A stretch of DNA of 64,000 nt from Pseudoalteromonas aurantia 208 (lineage in GTDB: Bacteria; Pseudomonadota; Gammaproteobacteria; Enterobacterales; Alteromonadaceae). The translations under genes and the position numbers were made by a program. Location: contig NZ_AQGV01000010.1 of the NCBI RefSeq assembly GCF_014858725.1, forward strand, positions 1 to 64,000. The letters are read 5' to 3'. Numbering within the stretch: position 1 is the stretch's first letter; each line of letters begins with the position of its first letter. Under the pieces are notes generated by a model. It did no database searches. It was not told where the DNA came from and was given only the letters and a program-made list of their open reading frames with translations. Shown piece by piece: positions 28,407 through 39,261 of the stretch.

Positions 28407-30173
28407 TTAATGCTCTAGTTTCCATTGTTTCAGCCAGCTTATCATACCTACGCTGCTTAACGGTCTAGCAAAAAAATAGCCTTGAGCAGCAAATGTTTCT
28501 AGGCTTTGTACAAAGTTAAGCTGCTCTTGAGTTTCAACTCCTTCGCAAATTACTTTACTATTAAGCTGCTGCTGCATTTCTACCATGCCCCGGACTACAC
28601 TTTTAAACTGTCCTTGCTGCTGATGTTCAGCAGTTAGAGACCGCCCAACTTTCACGTAATCTACAGAAAGCTTTGGTAACTTCGCTAGAATTAATGGCGC
28701 TTCTCCAAAACCATCTACACACAATCGAACGCCAATACTTCTCAAACGTGCCACCATAGCAACACCTTGTGCATCCAATGACATAAACAGAGCTGATGGA
28801 CACTCAATAATTAAGTCCCCAGGTAATAAATGATGTTCCAGTAGAATCCTATCCAGAAATTCAATAAATTCTTCATGCAGCATTTCAGGGCCAAATACGT
28901 TTACGCTCAACGGCATATGAATATTGTCCATTCTCAACGCCATGGCAATTTCAGCTGCCCGCTCGATGACATAATGTGCAACTGGCACAGCTAATCCAGC
29001 CAAACGAATATCATCAATAAATCTACCCGCAGCCAAAATTCCCTGCTTAGGATGTTGCCAACGTAACAATAACTCTAAAAACTCTATCTCGTTATCTTGA
29101 TGACGGATCACAGGTTGAAAGTACAGCTCGAATTCACTGCGAAAATCAATATGGGCAAGTTCAGCCAAACGCGCCTGTTGTTCTAATTTAGTAATTTGCA
29201 TTTGTTGTTGATATGCACAGACAGCGCGATTTGGTTGACTATCTAATGCCAAAAACCCACATGTAAGTAAATTATCAAATTGACCAAGCTCTTCATCACA
29301 GTTGACATAACTCGCCCGCGCACTCACTTCTAAGGTACAATTTCCAACATTAAAGGGTTTTAGCGTACTACGTAAAATATCATCAATGAGTTGTTCATGG
29401 AGGTGTTTTTGGTTACTCAGTCCACATACGAAAACAAAATGGAGTCCACCTAAATGAGCAACCCTTGCCATATCGTTACCATTTGCAATCGCAATAACAT
29501 CATGGCTGTGTAGTTGTTGTTTAATTCTATTTGCTGATTGCGCAAGCAGTAAATCTCCAAATTCCCGACCTAAATGTAGATTAACTTGCTCAAAACCTTC
29601 AAGGCGGATCATCACCAACATTGCAGGTCCTGGGTCTAAAGTTCTAAACTCATTAAAAGCAGCTCTTAAACTTGCCCGATCAGGCAAACCTAACACATCA
29701 TGAGCTTGGTCACTTGCGGCTTCACTTTGAACCGTCTCAACCTCTTCATCATTACCAAGAAGGCAAAGCTGCCCAATATACAGCAGGCCTAGCACTGCAA
29801 CACTCAGTACGTGTGGCCAAGACCATACGATATGCCCTCCCAACAACATAATAAATATCAGTGCACATACACAGCTCAATACAAGATGAGCACCTTCACT
29901 ATATCGTAAGTTATACATAATATGCAGGATTAGGGTCAGTCCAAAAACATACTGAACCCAATCAGTATTCATGGCGAGTGCTGCCAGCCCTATTCCCGCC
30001 GTCACTGCATGTAAAATACGCAGTCGCGGTTTTTTACTCAACACTATTACAGCCATGCTGCCCATCAATATGACACCCGCTAGCAAAGCCGCTAGAAGAG
30101 GAATGAACCCCTGTTGCAATCCATTGAGTACGGGGATCGCGGTGACGGACCACATATGTGTGAAAGCCGACAT
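28407..30173 (-). CDS. Membrane GGDEF-EAL protein with both domains degenerate
   Basis: A 588-residue protein. Residues ~15-145 form about five or six membrane helices. A GGDEF fold (about 180-310) has GGLHF where GGDEF is expected, and an EAL fold (about 330-585) has ELL in place of EAL, ECPSALF in place of the E-x-T-E-S stretch, VDGFG in place of DDFG and KVGRS in place of KIDRS. Several metal-binding acids are gone, so neither cyclic-di-GMP synthesis nor breakdown is expected. It may be a c-di-GMP receptor or a CsrD/LapD-like adaptor. It lies convergent to hutG and just downstream of hutI. ATG at 30173; a TTG one codon upstream is possible. Confidence 0.88.
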   Translation of the reverse strand: MSAFTHMWSVTAIPVLNGLQQGFIPLLAALLAGVILMGSMAVIVLSKKPRLRILHAVTAGIGLAALAMNTDWVQYVFGLTLILHIMYNLRYSEGAHLVLSCVCALIFIMLLGGHIVWSWPHVLSVAVLGLLYIGQLCLLGNDEEVETVQSEAASDQAHDVLGLPDRASLRAAFNEFRTLDPGPAMLVMIRLEGFEQVNLHLGREFGDLLLAQSANRIKQQLHSHDVIAIANGNDMARVAHLGGLHFVFVCGLSNQKHLHEQLIDDILRSTLKPFNVGNCTLEVSARASYVNCDEELGQFDNLLTCGFLALDSQPNRAVCAYQQQMQITKLEQQARLAELAHIDFRSEFELYFQPVIRHQDNEIEFLELLLRWQHPKQGILAAGRFIDDIRLAGLAVPVAHYVIERAAEIAMALRMDNIHMPLSVNVFGPEMLHEEFIEFLDRILLEHHLLPGDLIIECPSALFMSLDAQGVAMVARLRSIGVRLCVDGFGEAPLILAKLPKLSVDYVKVGRSLTAEHQQQGQFKSVVRGMVEMQQQLNSKVICEGVETQEQLNFVQSLETFAAQGYFFARPLSSVGMISWLKQWKLEH

Positions 30174-30193
30174 CAATACCCCATTGCAAAAAA

Positions 30194-31420
30194 TTAATAC
30201 TGAATAAGTTTACCTAAGATCCAGAGATTTAACAGATCATTCACGCCAAATTGGTAACTTAATTGCGCAGGATGACTAATATCCCATAACGCAATGTCTG
30301 CTCGCATCCCTTCTTTTAAAACACCTCGGTCCGATAAACCAAGCGCCTTAGCAGCTTCACAAGTTACCCCTTTGAGGGTTTCTTCTGGTGTCATTCTAAA
30401 CAATGTACAACCCATGTTTAACATTAACCGCAACGAACATAGTGGCGCCGTCCCAGGATTAAAATCACTCGCAATGGCCATAGATACATGATGTTTTCGA
30501 AGTAATTCAATAGGTGGTAGCTGCGTTTCTCTCAGAAAATAAAATGCTCCGGGAAGTAGTACGGCAGTCGTGCCGGCATTAGCCATAGCAATCACACCAG
30601 CTTCATCTAAATACTCAATATGATCTGCCGATAAACCTTTAAACTCAGCAACTAATTCAGTGCCTTTTTGATTAGATAATTGCTCTGCGTGACACTTCAC
30701 TTTTAGCCCGAGTTTAGTAGCTGCCTCAAACACTCGACGTGTTTGTTCATAACTAAACCCAACATTTTCGCAAAAAACATCAACCGCGGTGGCCAAGTTC
30801 AGTTCAGCTACACGAGGCAGCATGTCATTACATACAATATCAATATACTCATCAGCACGCCCGGCATACTCGGGGGGTAATGCATGAGCCCCTAAAAACG
30901 TACTATGAATATCTATCGGGTGATGCGCAGATAAAAGCGTGTTTACTTCGAGTAATTTAAGTTCATTTTCTGTATCTAAACCATAACCTGTTTTACTCTC
31001 AACCGTTGTAACACCTTCTCTTAATAAGCTATTTAAACGTGTCTTTGCATTAACAAATAATGTTTCGTGATCTGCCTCACGTGTCGCACGAACTGTACTA
31101 GCAATCCCGCCACCTTGCTGAGCAATCTGTTGGTAGGATACACCTTGCAGACGTTGTTCAAATTCTGTGGCACGATTACCTGCAAATAGAATATGTGTGT
31201 GACAATCAATTAAGCTCGGTGTTAGCCATGCGCCTTTTCCAGAATGTACAGGAGTCACTAAAGCATCAAATCTTGGCATATCGGCTTGCTTACCTAACCA
31301 AGCTATAGTGCCATCTTTAATCATTACAGCTCCCTGCTCAATCATGCCATAGGCATCAGAACGGTCAACGTCCATCGTTGCAAGGTTCACATCACAAATT
31401 ACTAAATCAGGCTCAATCAT
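30194..31420 (-). CDS. hutI: Imidazolonepropionase
   Basis: Third step of histidine degradation: hydrolyses imidazolonepropionate to formimidoylglutamate. The 408-residue amidohydrolase has the metal-binding [18 protein letters not shown], substrate loop [23 protein letters not shown] and [10 protein letters not shown]. The ATG at 31420 is chosen because GGAG precedes it and the HutC operator lies upstream; a longer frame to 31612 would run through that operator and into the divergent hutC gene. Confidence 0.95.
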   Translation of the reverse strand: MIEPDLVICDVNLATMDVDRSDAYGMIEQGAVMIKDGTIAWLGKQADMPRFDALVTPVHSGKGAWLTPSLIDCHTHILFAGNRATEFEQRLQGVSYQQIAQQGGGIASTVRATREADHETLFVNAKTRLNSLLREGVTTVESKTGYGLDTENELKLLEVNTLLSAHHPIDIHSTFLGAHALPPEYAGRADEYIDIVCNDMLPRVAELNLATAVDVFCENVGFSYEQTRRVFEAATKLGLKVKCHAEQLSNQKGTELVAEFKGLSADHIEYLDEAGVIAMANAGTTAVLLPGAFYFLRETQLPPIELLRKHHVSMAIASDFNPGTAPLCSLRLMLNMGCTLFRMTPEETLKGVTCEAAKALGLSDRGVLKEGMRADIALWDISHPAQLSYQFGVNDLLNLWILGKLIQY

Positions 31421-31467
31421 CGCCACAGCTCCGAAAATAAATATCTGATATGAGTGTAACAAGGTTA

Positions 31468-31481
31468 CTTGTATATACAAG
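31468..31481. promoter_or_regulatory. HutC operator (perfect palindrome)
   Basis: CTTGTATATACAAG is a perfect 14-nt palindrome midway between hutI (start 31420, minus) and hutC (start about 31532, plus). It matches the known HutC operator core TTGTATATACAA. Binding would repress both genes until urocanate is present. The palindrome is seen directly; the link to HutC follows from the family and position. Confidence 0.85.
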
Positions 31482-31531
31482 AAAGTTGTGCCATCTTTTG
31501 CATACATGACTCTTAATTCGGCATGCTTGGT

Positions 31532-32251
31532 ATGACCCAACAACCTAAATTTGCACTTATAAAGCAACATATTATCGACAATATTAGAGCCGCAAACTGG
31601 GTTGAGGATCAACGCGTTCCATCAGAAAATGAATTAGCAGAACAATTTTCGGTAAGTCGCATGACAGCACGTAGAGCGCTCAGTGAGTTAACAAATGCGG
31701 GAATTTTGACACGGAGTCAAGGTTTAGGCACATTTGTAGCAAGCCTTAAATCACAGTCCTCCTTATTAGAAATTAAGAATATTTCTGATGAAGTTCAAGC
31801 CCGTAACGGTGCATATTCTTGCAGCGTCTTATCACTAGAGTCCATATCTGCCATTGCACCCATAGCCATAGCTTTAGGTGTCGATATAGACAGTCAAGTC
31901 TACCGAAGTGTCTTAGTCCACAATGAAAATGAGCAACCACTACAAGTGGAGGAACGATTTGTTAACCCTACACTTGCCAGCAATTATTTGCAGCAAGACT
32001 TCAACTTAACTACACCACACGAATATTTATCGCAAGTGGCACCTTTGACGGAAGCCCGCCACACTGTTGAGGCGATTATGCCGTCCATTGAAGTTTGCCA
32101 ATGGTTAAGCTTATTTAATGAAGAGCCTTGCTTACAAGTTATTCGCCGTACTTGGTCGTATGAAGGCATCGTCAGTTTTGCTCGTTTAATTTCTCCTGGC
32201 AGCAAATACCGTTTAGGCGGACACTTAACATTCAAACGCAACAGCGAATAG
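31532..32251 (+). CDS. hutC: Histidine utilisation repressor HutC (GntR family)
   Basis: A GntR-family transcription repressor of about 239 residues: a winged helix at residues ~5-70 ([22 protein letters not shown] and GTFVA wing) and a UTRA effector domain after it. HutC releases DNA on binding urocanate. It is divergent from hutI with one operator in the gap. The start is ATG at 31532, or 31523 three codons earlier; neither has a strong Shine-Dalgarno sequence. Confidence 0.93.
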   Translation: MTQQPKFALIKQHIIDNIRAANWVEDQRVPSENELAEQFSVSRMTARRALSELTNAGILTRSQGLGTFVASLKSQSSLLEIKNISDEVQARNGAYSCSVLSLESISAIAPIAIALGVDIDSQVYRSVLVHNENEQPLQVEERFVNPTLASNYLQQDFNLTTPHEYLSQVAPLTEARHTVEAIMPSIEVCQWLSLFNEEPCLQVIRRTWSYEGIVSFARLISPGSKYRLGGHLTFKRNSE

Positions 32252-32268
32252 AGGTTTCTCCATATTCG

Positions 32269-33027
32269 TTAGATAGCATGTAAATATTCAAAACCAAGTT
32301 GCTCTATAGCCGAACCATCAATAATACGTTCGCTTTCTGTGTCACACGAAAATGTGGGGGGCTGGGTTTCCAATAATTGACATTTTTGTTGATAATACTG
32401 CGCACGCGTCGGGTGCCATGGATGACATAAATTATATATTGCTTGGTTATGGTGCCAGTTAGATAGAACAGTAAATATACCATTTAAAACATCTTGCTGA
32501 TGTACCATATTAACATGCCCATGCGATGAACTTTTCAGTGCCTTTGCTGCAATAAATTGACCTGGCTCTCTATTTGGCCCAACCAAACCAGCTAATCTCA
32601 AAACTTTGCCACCCTGATTCAATACCATGCGCTCCGCATTAACCAACATTTGCTGCCGGTCTGTTGAAGTCTCAATAGAGCTGTGTTCATTGTATAACCC
32701 GTCGGCACGGCTATACACCCCGGTACTTGAGCACAGTAAAAAGCCTTTAGCGGACATATCTTTACTCAATGTTAAAGCATGCTCTAAAGTATGTAGGTAC
32801 TGACTATCTTTATTTCTTGCTCTTGGTGGTATAGCGCATACCCACCAAGCATTGTGCAATGATAAGGTATGGGTAACCCGCTCTTCTAACAAACTGAACT
32901 GTCGTTCAAATGGTACTGTAGGGTCAGGGTTTCGCCGTGTTCCCTGTACTTGCCAACCTCGTTCGTTCGCCTGCCGACACAAAGGTTGGCCAAGCCAACC
33001 TGCCCCCAATACAATTAACTGCGTCAT
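32269..33027 (-). CDS. YeeZ-like NAD(P)-binding epimerase-type protein
   Basis: A 252-residue Rossmann protein of the extended SDR group, like E. coli YeeZ. The dinucleotide motif GAGWLGQPL is at the N-terminus, SSTGVYS gives the catalytic-type Ser/Tyr region, and RLAGLVGP follows. No substrate is known. The ATG at 33027 has TTGGAT upstream; the TTG at 33039 is less likely. It follows envZ by 14 nt and so probably rides on the ompR-envZ transcript. Confidence 0.82.
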   Translation of the reverse strand: MTQLIVLGAGWLGQPLCRQANERGWQVQGTRRNPDPTVPFERQFSLLEERVTHTLSLHNAWWVCAIPPRARNKDSQYLHTLEHALTLSKDMSAKGFLLCSSTGVYSRADGLYNEHSSIETSTDRQQMLVNAERMVLNQGGKVLRLAGLVGPNREPGQFIAAKALKSSSHGHVNMVHQQDVLNGIFTVLSNWHHNQAIYNLCHPWHPTRAQYYQQKCQLLETQPPTFSCDTESERIIDGSAIEQLGFEYLHAI

Positions 33028-33041
33028 ACTTTTATCCAATA

Positions 33042-34361
33042 TTAAATTTTCTCTGACGCCTTACCTGCGCTAGGAAGCCGCACTTGGGCACTTAAACCGC
33101 CATCAGGGCGGTTTTGCAATCTTACTTCTCCTCCATGAGTGGTCACTATCCGTTTAATAATTGCTAAGCCAAGCCCACTTCCTTCACTACCTCGAGCTTG
33201 ATCGCCCTGTTTAAATGGCTCAAAGACACTTTCCAGCTCTTCTTCTGGAATCCCAGGCCCTCTATCTTGTACCTTAATTAGTACGGATTTATCAAGTACA
33301 TTATATTCAGTGGACACTTCAATCGCGGCATCTGAATACCGAATCGCATTCTCAATCATGTTTGTCAGTACCCGCTTGAGTGCAACTGAATTCATCAATA
33401 CTGGTGTTAATTCTTCTTGTGTTGACAAATGAATAGTACGTTGATGCTGCTGCTCGGCATGTACAACTTCCTCAACAACGGTGTTCACGTCCTCTAACAC
33501 CATTTCACCAGAATTATGATGCCGTAAGTATTCAATAAATTGATCAATTATGGCATTCATATCTTCAATATCGTCAATGATGCCTTCCTTCAAATAATCT
33601 TCCTCATCAGCCATCATTTCCGTGGCTAAACGAATGCGCGTTAACGGCGTTCTTAAATCATGAGACACTCCAGCCATTAGCAACCGGCGATCACTTTCAA
33701 GTTCAGCAATCCCTTTTGACATTTGATTAAATGCTTTTGTTACTTCAATCACCTCTGTTGAACCACGTTCAACTAATCGTGTAGAAAAATCGCCTACTCC
33801 GACTCGTCCTGCCGCTGTCTGCAATGCTTTTAAGGGTCGGTTTAAATGTCGAGCAAACCACCAGCCACCGAGCACACTTAAAAAACCGATACTCGATAAA
33901 TAAAAAATTAAAAACTCCAGCTTGGTTTCACTAAAACCTGTCAAAGGTACACGAACCCAATAACCAGGCGCTTGAGGGGCTTCAACCCAATACACGACAG
34001 GATCACCTTGGCTGATCCGTACACGTGCTGAGCCATTTAATTGCTCTGACATACTTTTCGACAATAAAGTATATTCTTTTGCTTCTCCTAACCCATTAAT
34101 ATACGCCTCTCTCTGTGTCATTACTTCTATACCAGTGATTTCAAAAAATCGCTCTGATAATTCAGATGTCACTTCAACGCCATCTTCCCAATCAATAAAG
34201 ACCGTTTTAACTTGCTTCGCTAACATCAAGTTGACTTGCTCGAATGTTGGTTTAAATACATACAAAGTCACAGTGATATAAGACATAATTTGATTGACAA
34301 GTAATAATGCCCCAACAAAAAACACGGTTTGCCCAAATGCACTTTTTGGAAGTAAACTCAT
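33042..34361 (-). CDS. envZ: Osmosensor histidine kinase EnvZ
   Basis: A 439-residue inner-membrane sensor kinase. Helices are at about 13-32 and 148-165, with a periplasmic domain between, then HAMP, and HisKA with the phosphoacceptor His in [14 protein letters not shown] near 235. The ATPase domain has N-box [26 protein letters not shown]. It phosphorylates and dephosphorylates OmpR. It is 8 nt after ompR, and the ompB order plus the neighbour greB support EnvZ over other kinases. Confidence 0.93.
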   Translation of the reverse strand: MSLLPKSAFGQTVFFVGALLLVNQIMSYITVTLYVFKPTFEQVNLMLAKQVKTVFIDWEDGVEVTSELSERFFEITGIEVMTQREAYINGLGEAKEYTLLSKSMSEQLNGSARVRISQGDPVVYWVEAPQAPGYWVRVPLTGFSETKLEFLIFYLSSIGFLSVLGGWWFARHLNRPLKALQTAAGRVGVGDFSTRLVERGSTEVIEVTKAFNQMSKGIAELESDRRLLMAGVSHDLRTPLTRIRLATEMMADEEDYLKEGIIDDIEDMNAIIDQFIEYLRHHNSGEMVLEDVNTVVEEVVHAEQQHQRTIHLSTQEELTPVLMNSVALKRVLTNMIENAIRYSDAAIEVSTEYNVLDKSVLIKVQDRGPGIPEEELESVFEPFKQGDQARGSEGSGLGLAIIKRIVTTHGGEVRLQNRPDGGLSAQVRLPSAGKASEKI

Positions 34362-34369
34362 ACGCCTAA

Positions 34370-35089
34370 CTAACTTTGGCCATCAGGAACAAATACATAC
34401 CCTAAACCCCAAACGGTTTGAATATAACGTGGATTAGTTGCATCTTCTTCAATCATTCTGCGTAGCCGTGAAACTTGTACATCAATGCTTCTTTCCAACG
34501 CACTGTAATCTCTGCCTCGAGCTAAATTCATTAATTTATCTCGACTTAAAGGCTCTCTAGGATGATTAACAAGTGCTTTTAATACCGCAAACTCTCCACT
34601 TGTTAGGGCGATGACCTCATCACCTTTATGCATTTCACGTGTTGCCAAGTTTAGTTTGAATATACCAAAAGCCACTTCATTTTCTTCTGCTGCTGGCGCA
34701 CCTGGAACTTCTTTTGCCCTGCGTCGTAAAATGGCTTTAATTCTGGCAAGCAGTTCTCGTGGATTAAACGGTTTTGGAATATAGTCATCAGCTCCCAATT
34801 CCAAACCTATAATTCTATCCACTTCATCCCCTTTTGCAGTTAACATTACAATCGGGATTTCATTTTCTTTTTGTCTAAGCCGGCGGCAGATTGATAACCC
34901 ATCCTCTCCAGGCAGCATCAAGTCTAAGACCATTAGGTGGAAGTTTTCTCGCTCTAATAAACGATCCATTTGCTCACCGTTGGCAGCAGTGCGAACAATG
35001 AACCCTTGCTCAACTAAATACCTTTCCAATAAACTGCGTAGACGCATATCATCATCTACGACTAAAACCTTAGTGGTTTCACTTCCCAT
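34370..35089 (-). CDS. ompR: Response regulator OmpR
   Basis: A 239-residue DNA-binding response regulator. The receiver domain has the acid pocket VVDDD, phosphoacceptor D56 in [10 protein letters not shown], and the KPFNP lysine near 106. A winged-helix C-domain has [33 protein letters not shown] and [12 protein letters not shown]. In E. coli it controls porin genes with osmolarity. Divergent from greB, with 194 nt between holding both promoters. Confidence 0.95.
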   Translation of the reverse strand: MGSETTKVLVVDDDMRLRSLLERYLVEQGFIVRTAANGEQMDRLLERENFHLMVLDLMLPGEDGLSICRRLRQKENEIPIVMLTAKGDEVDRIIGLELGADDYIPKPFNPRELLARIKAILRRRAKEVPGAPAAEENEVAFGIFKLNLATREMHKGDEVIALTSGEFAVLKALVNHPREPLSRDKLMNLARGRDYSALERSIDVQVSRLRRMIEEDATNPRYIQTVWGLGYVFVPDGQS

Positions 35090-35283
35090 TACTCATTCTT
35101 CTTTTTATTAATACCTTAGCTTAATATAATTGAAAAATAGATAACTAGACACCATACCTTAAAAGAAGATTTGTTACCGAACGTTACAAAGTAAAAAAAT
35201 AAGGTCCGCGAACGTAGAAAGCTCGACATCCAAATCTTTTTTATTTAAGTTGTCACAGCATCAACACAGAGCCGATTTATGAC

Positions 35284-35760
35284 ATGAAGACAAACCTGAT
35301 CACCCCTGAAGGGTACCGAAAATTGCAGCAAGAACATGATCACCTTTGGCATGAAAAACGCCCAGAGATCACGAAAATCGTGTCATGGGCTGCAAGCTTA
35401 GGTGATCGCTCTGAGAATGCAGATTACACATTCAATAAACGTGTATTAAGGCAAATAGATAGGCGGGTTAGATATTTAAGAAAGCGTTTACCCGATTTGA
35501 AAATTATTGAATATTCGTCTCAACAGGCTGGCAAAGTCTTTTTTGGTGCTTGGGTTGAAATTGAGAATGACGAACAACAATGTAAAAAGTTTCGCATTGT
35601 TGGCCCTGACGAAATTTATGAGCGACATGATTATATTTCTATTGATTCACCGATGGCCCGTGCTCTATTAGGCAAACAAGTCGACGATGACTTTGTAGTA
35701 CAAACTCCGCAAGGAGAAAAAGTATGGTTCGTAAACAAAATAGATTACCCTTCCAGCTAA
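35284..35760 (+). CDS. greB: Transcription elongation factor GreB
   Basis: A 158-residue cleavage factor that rescues backtracked RNA polymerase. The N-terminal coiled coil carries the conserved tip with DRSENADYTFNK, including the acidic residues that reach the active site, and a C-terminal FKBP-like domain follows. The RRVRYLRKRLPDL stretch is typical of GreB rather than GreA. Position between ompR and tex matches E. coli. Confidence 0.96.
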   Translation: MKTNLITPEGYRKLQQEHDHLWHEKRPEITKIVSWAASLGDRSENADYTFNKRVLRQIDRRVRYLRKRLPDLKIIEYSSQQAGKVFFGAWVEIENDEQQCKKFRIVGPDEIYERHDYISIDSPMARALLGKQVDDDFVVQTPQGEKVWFVNKIDYPSS

Positions 35761-35850
35761 GCTTCTTATTCATTTATGCTGTGATATAGTTAGTATTATT
35801 AATATATGCCGAATTAGCGCGTATCGTATTGAACTTTATAAGGATTTTGC

Positions 35851-38172
35851 ATGAGCAACATCTCTGGACGTTTAGCACAAGAGTTAAACGCACAAGAACA
35901 GCAAGTCATTGCTGCTACTGCTTTATTAGATGAAGGTGCAACTGTACCTTTTATTGCCCGTTACCGTAAAGAAGTCACTGGCGGACTAGACGATACTCAA
36001 CTGCGCCTATTAGAACAAAGATTGAGTTATTTACGAGAATTAGAAGAGCGCCGAAGTTTTATTCTCAATACAATCACAGAGCAGGAGAAATTGTCTGATG
36101 CACTGGCCACAGACATCGCGAATGCACAAAGCAAAACCGAGTTAGAAGATTTATATTTGCCGTACAAGCCAAAACGACGTACCAAAGGGCAAATCGCAAT
36201 CGAAGCTGGGCTTGAGCCTCTCGCTGATGCGCTTTTCATGGACGCTAACCAATCTCCTGAAATACTGGCTGAAAAATATCTAAATGACCAAGCTGGAATG
36301 AGCGACATCAAGGCCGTGTTAGATGGAGCAAAATTCATTTTAATGGAGCGTTTCGCTGAAGACGCCAAACTACTCGCTAAATTTCGTCATCACATTCAAC
36401 AGAATGGTCAACTTGAAGCGATTGTTATAAAAGGAAAAGAAGACAGCGGTAGCAAGTACCGAGATTACTTCGAACACAGTGAAAAGCTCACTAAGGTCCC
36501 ATCTCACAGAGCTTTGGCCATGCTAAGGGCACGTAATGAGGGCTTCTTACAATTAGCCATTAATCCAGAACCAGGGGTAGACAATCCACAGCAGTATTGC
36601 GCACAGATGATAGCCGATCATTATCGACTCAATGTGTCGTCTGCCAATGCCAGTCAATGGTTGATGATTGTTGTACAGTGGACGTGGAAGATTAAATTAT
36701 CACTACATCTAGAAAATGAATTTCTAGGATCACTACGTGAAAATGCTGAAACAGGCGCAATTGATGTTTTTGCGAAAAACCTAAAAGACCTACTAATGGC
36801 AGCACCTGCTGGACCGCGTGTTACCTTAGGGATCGACCCTGGTTTACGTACAGGTTGTAAAATTGCGGTGGTCGATAGTACTGGAAAATTATTGGCTACT
36901 AACACCATTTTTCCACATGCACCGCAAAATCATTGGGATAAATCATTACGCACACTTGAACAGCTTTGTCGCCAACATAAAGTGCAATTGATTGCCATTG
37001 GCAACGGAACTGCCTCTCGAGAATCAGACAAACTGGCTTCCGAATTACTCAAAGCTGCTGAGGAACTAAAGCTCAGCAAAATTATGGTCAGCGAAGCAGG
37101 AGCTTCCGTTTATTCTGCATCTGAATTCGCAGCGAATGAATTTCCTGATTTAGACGTATCACTACGAGGCGCTGTTTCTATCGCTCGCAGATTACAGGAC
37201 CCGTTAGCCGAATTGGTCAAAATCGAGCCAAAATCTATCGGTGTTGGTCAATATCAGCATGATGTGTCACAAAGTCAACTAGGCCAAACATTAACCTCAG
37301 TAGTAGAAGACTGTGTTAACTCCGTTGGCGTTGATGTAAATATGGCTTCAGCGCCTCTTTTAACACGAGTATCAGGTCTCAGCAAAACGCTGGCTAATAA
37401 TATCGTTAAATATCGAGATGAACATGGCTCGTTTACGGCACGTAATCAACTGAAAAAAGTTGAACGACTCGGTCCAAAAGCATTTGAACAAGCAGCGGGT
37501 TTCTTGCGCATCATCGATGGTAAAGATCCTCTTGACGCCTCATCTGTTCACCCAGAAGCTTACCCGGTCGTCAAACAAATTGCACAAGTAAAAGAAATTC
37601 CAATTTCCGATTTAATTGGTAACAGTACAGTGCTTAATACACTCGTCGCAAACGACTTTACGAATGATAAATTTGGCTTGCCAACTGTATCCGATATTAT
37701 AATAGAGCTAGATAAGCCCGGCCGAGATCCTCGCCCAGAGTTTAAAACAGCCGAGTTTAAAGCTGGGATCGAAAAGATATCAGACCTGGAAATAGGGATG
37801 ATTTTAGAGGGTGTTGTGTCAAATGTCGCAAATTTTGGTGCCTTCATCGATGTAGGTGTACATCAGGATGGTTTGGTCCATATTTCCGCAATCACAAATA
37901 AATTTATCTCAGATCCCCGTGAGGTGGTTAAAGCGGGTGATATTGTAAAGGTCAAAGTAATTGAAGTGGATGTAGCTCGTAAACGTATCAGCTTTACTAT
38001 GCGTTTGAACGATGAAATACATCCAGGTGAAAATATCAAGAAGAGCAAGCCGCACGTTCAGAAGTCAACACCAAACAAACAGCAAAACCGTGCAGCTAAG
38101 CCAAAAAAAGATAATGGTAATGCTGCGATGGGCAATGCATTTGCGGAAGCTTTTGCCAAGATGAAAAAATAA
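35851..38172 (+). CDS. tex: RNA-binding transcription accessory protein Tex
   Basis: A 773-residue nucleic-acid-binding protein like E. coli YhgF. It has an N-terminal helical part ([17 protein letters not shown] near 28), a YqgF-like RNase H fold ([16 protein letters not shown] near 330), helix-hairpin-helix motifs ([27 protein letters not shown]), and an S1 domain near 650-720 ([27 protein letters not shown]). A basic tail follows. Involved in transcription and stress responses; exact role is still debated. Confidence 0.95.
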   Translation: MSNISGRLAQELNAQEQQVIAATALLDEGATVPFIARYRKEVTGGLDDTQLRLLEQRLSYLRELEERRSFILNTITEQEKLSDALATDIANAQSKTELEDLYLPYKPKRRTKGQIAIEAGLEPLADALFMDANQSPEILAEKYLNDQAGMSDIKAVLDGAKFILMERFAEDAKLLAKFRHHIQQNGQLEAIVIKGKEDSGSKYRDYFEHSEKLTKVPSHRALAMLRARNEGFLQLAINPEPGVDNPQQYCAQMIADHYRLNVSSANASQWLMIVVQWTWKIKLSLHLENEFLGSLRENAETGAIDVFAKNLKDLLMAAPAGPRVTLGIDPGLRTGCKIAVVDSTGKLLATNTIFPHAPQNHWDKSLRTLEQLCRQHKVQLIAIGNGTASRESDKLASELLKAAEELKLSKIMVSEAGASVYSASEFAANEFPDLDVSLRGAVSIARRLQDPLAELVKIEPKSIGVGQYQHDVSQSQLGQTLTSVVEDCVNSVGVDVNMASAPLLTRVSGLSKTLANNIVKYRDEHGSFTARNQLKKVERLGPKAFEQAAGFLRIIDGKDPLDASSVHPEAYPVVKQIAQVKEIPISDLIGNSTVLNTLVANDFTNDKFGLPTVSDIIIELDKPGRDPRPEFKTAEFKAGIEKISDLEIGMILEGVVSNVANFGAFIDVGVHQDGLVHISAITNKFISDPREVVKAGDIVKVKVIEVDVARKRISFTMRLNDEIHPGENIKKSKPHVQKSTPNKQQNRAAKPKKDNGNAAMGNAFAEAFAKMKK

Positions 38173-38189
38173 ACGAGTATCTTATTTAT

Positions 38190-38220
38190 ATAAAAACCCG
38201 TCATTGAACGGGTTTTTATA
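38190..38220. terminator. Terminator after tex
   Basis: AAAACCCG and CGGGTTTT form an 8-bp stem around an 8-nt loop, with T-rich flanks on both strands, 17 nt after the tex stop. It can also serve the converging metalloprotease gene. Confidence 0.88.
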
Positions 38221-38275
38221 CGTAAATCCATCTGTTATTAATCTGATATGGAGTATTAAATGAGCCTAATTTCTA

Positions 38276-39244
38276 CTAGACTTGAAGTGATAGAGATGCA
38301 GATAATTCAGGCTGAACAGACTGTTGATAAAAGTCATTAATACGCAGCGAACGCGCCTGAATTTGCGGATCTCTTTCAATTGGCAAAGCCACCGAAAATG
38401 GTCCACCTTCTGATTTTAGCGCAACAGCTTCTGGTTCAATTGGTAATGCCACTGAAAATGGCCCACTCTCTGATTCTAACACTGCAGAATCACTTAGAGC
38501 TAATCCTTCATCGTCAGCAGCCAACCTGCGAGTTTCATAATTTTGAACCCGAGTCGTATCTTGCTGTTGATTCTCCTCTTCCGCTCCTCTACTGATCACT
38601 TGCTTCGCTAACTCAGCTTGAGCTGCAGCTTGTTTTTGTGTTGCATCAGCTGCAATTGCCCGATCAGCCCCCGAAGGCTCAGCAGGCGCTAACGCTGCCG
38701 CTCGAACTGTTTGCATTTTTTCAATCGTACCAGAAGGATCACCTGGGATCTCTGCCACATCAATCATTACTTGCCCGCCAACAGCATAATTGTTGCCGTC
38801 AGGACCTCGTTGATATTCATAACTAGGAGAGCCTGCATACTGCCCACCAACCCGAGCATGCGCTTGTTCGTGCAACCTTACTTCCGTATCACGGGATTTT
38901 AATTCTTGGATCTGCTGTTGCTCAGCCTTTTCTTCATTTTGTTCTTGCTCGCTTGCAGTATCATCACCGTCTGATTTGGCTTGACGATCATCACTTTGCG
39001 CCCCTTTTTCATCAATGACTTTGTTTTTCTCTAGTTTACCTGAGCTATCATATAATGTGTTATCATCGGGAGAATTGGCTTTCGCTTTATCGCCATCATT
39101 TACCGCTTTATTTTCAGTAAATGTGGCCGAGGTAGGTGCTGCTTTAGGGATCACCTCACGCAGCTGATTATCACGTCTTGCTGTTTCAGTGTAGACGTTG
39201 GCAGTATTTAAATTCATCGCCGGTGGTGGCGTTACAATACTCAT
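38276..39244 (-). CDS. SprA-family putative metalloprotease
   Basis: A 322-residue protein with a SprA-related core at about 110-180: LKSRDTEVRLHEQAHARVGG carries an HExxH motif (HEQAH), followed by YAGSPSYEYQRGPDG and YAVGGQVMIDV. A low-complexity acidic/Lys/Gln region precedes the core. The C-terminus has two copies of GPFSVALPIE, from an exact 60-bp period in the DNA. The third metal ligand is not obvious, so protease activity is not assured. Cotranscribed with the upstream 102-residue gene (17-nt gap). Confidence 0.78.
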   Translation of the reverse strand: MSIVTPPPAMNLNTANVYTETARRDNQLREVIPKAAPTSATFTENKAVNDGDKAKANSPDDNTLYDSSGKLEKNKVIDEKGAQSDDRQAKSDGDDTASEQEQNEEKAEQQQIQELKSRDTEVRLHEQAHARVGGQYAGSPSYEYQRGPDGNNYAVGGQVMIDVAEIPGDPSGTIEKMQTVRAAALAPAEPSGADRAIAADATQKQAAAQAELAKQVISRGAEEENQQQDTTRVQNYETRRLAADDEGLALSDSAVLESESGPFSVALPIEPEAVALKSEGGPFSVALPIERDPQIQARSLRINDFYQQSVQPELSASLSLQV

Positions 39245-39261
39245 ACCATTTTACTTCAATC

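Noticed and set aside
31421..31612. N-terminal extension of hutI
   Set aside because: It would run through the HutC operator and into divergent hutC, and the start at 31420 has a good ribosome-binding site.
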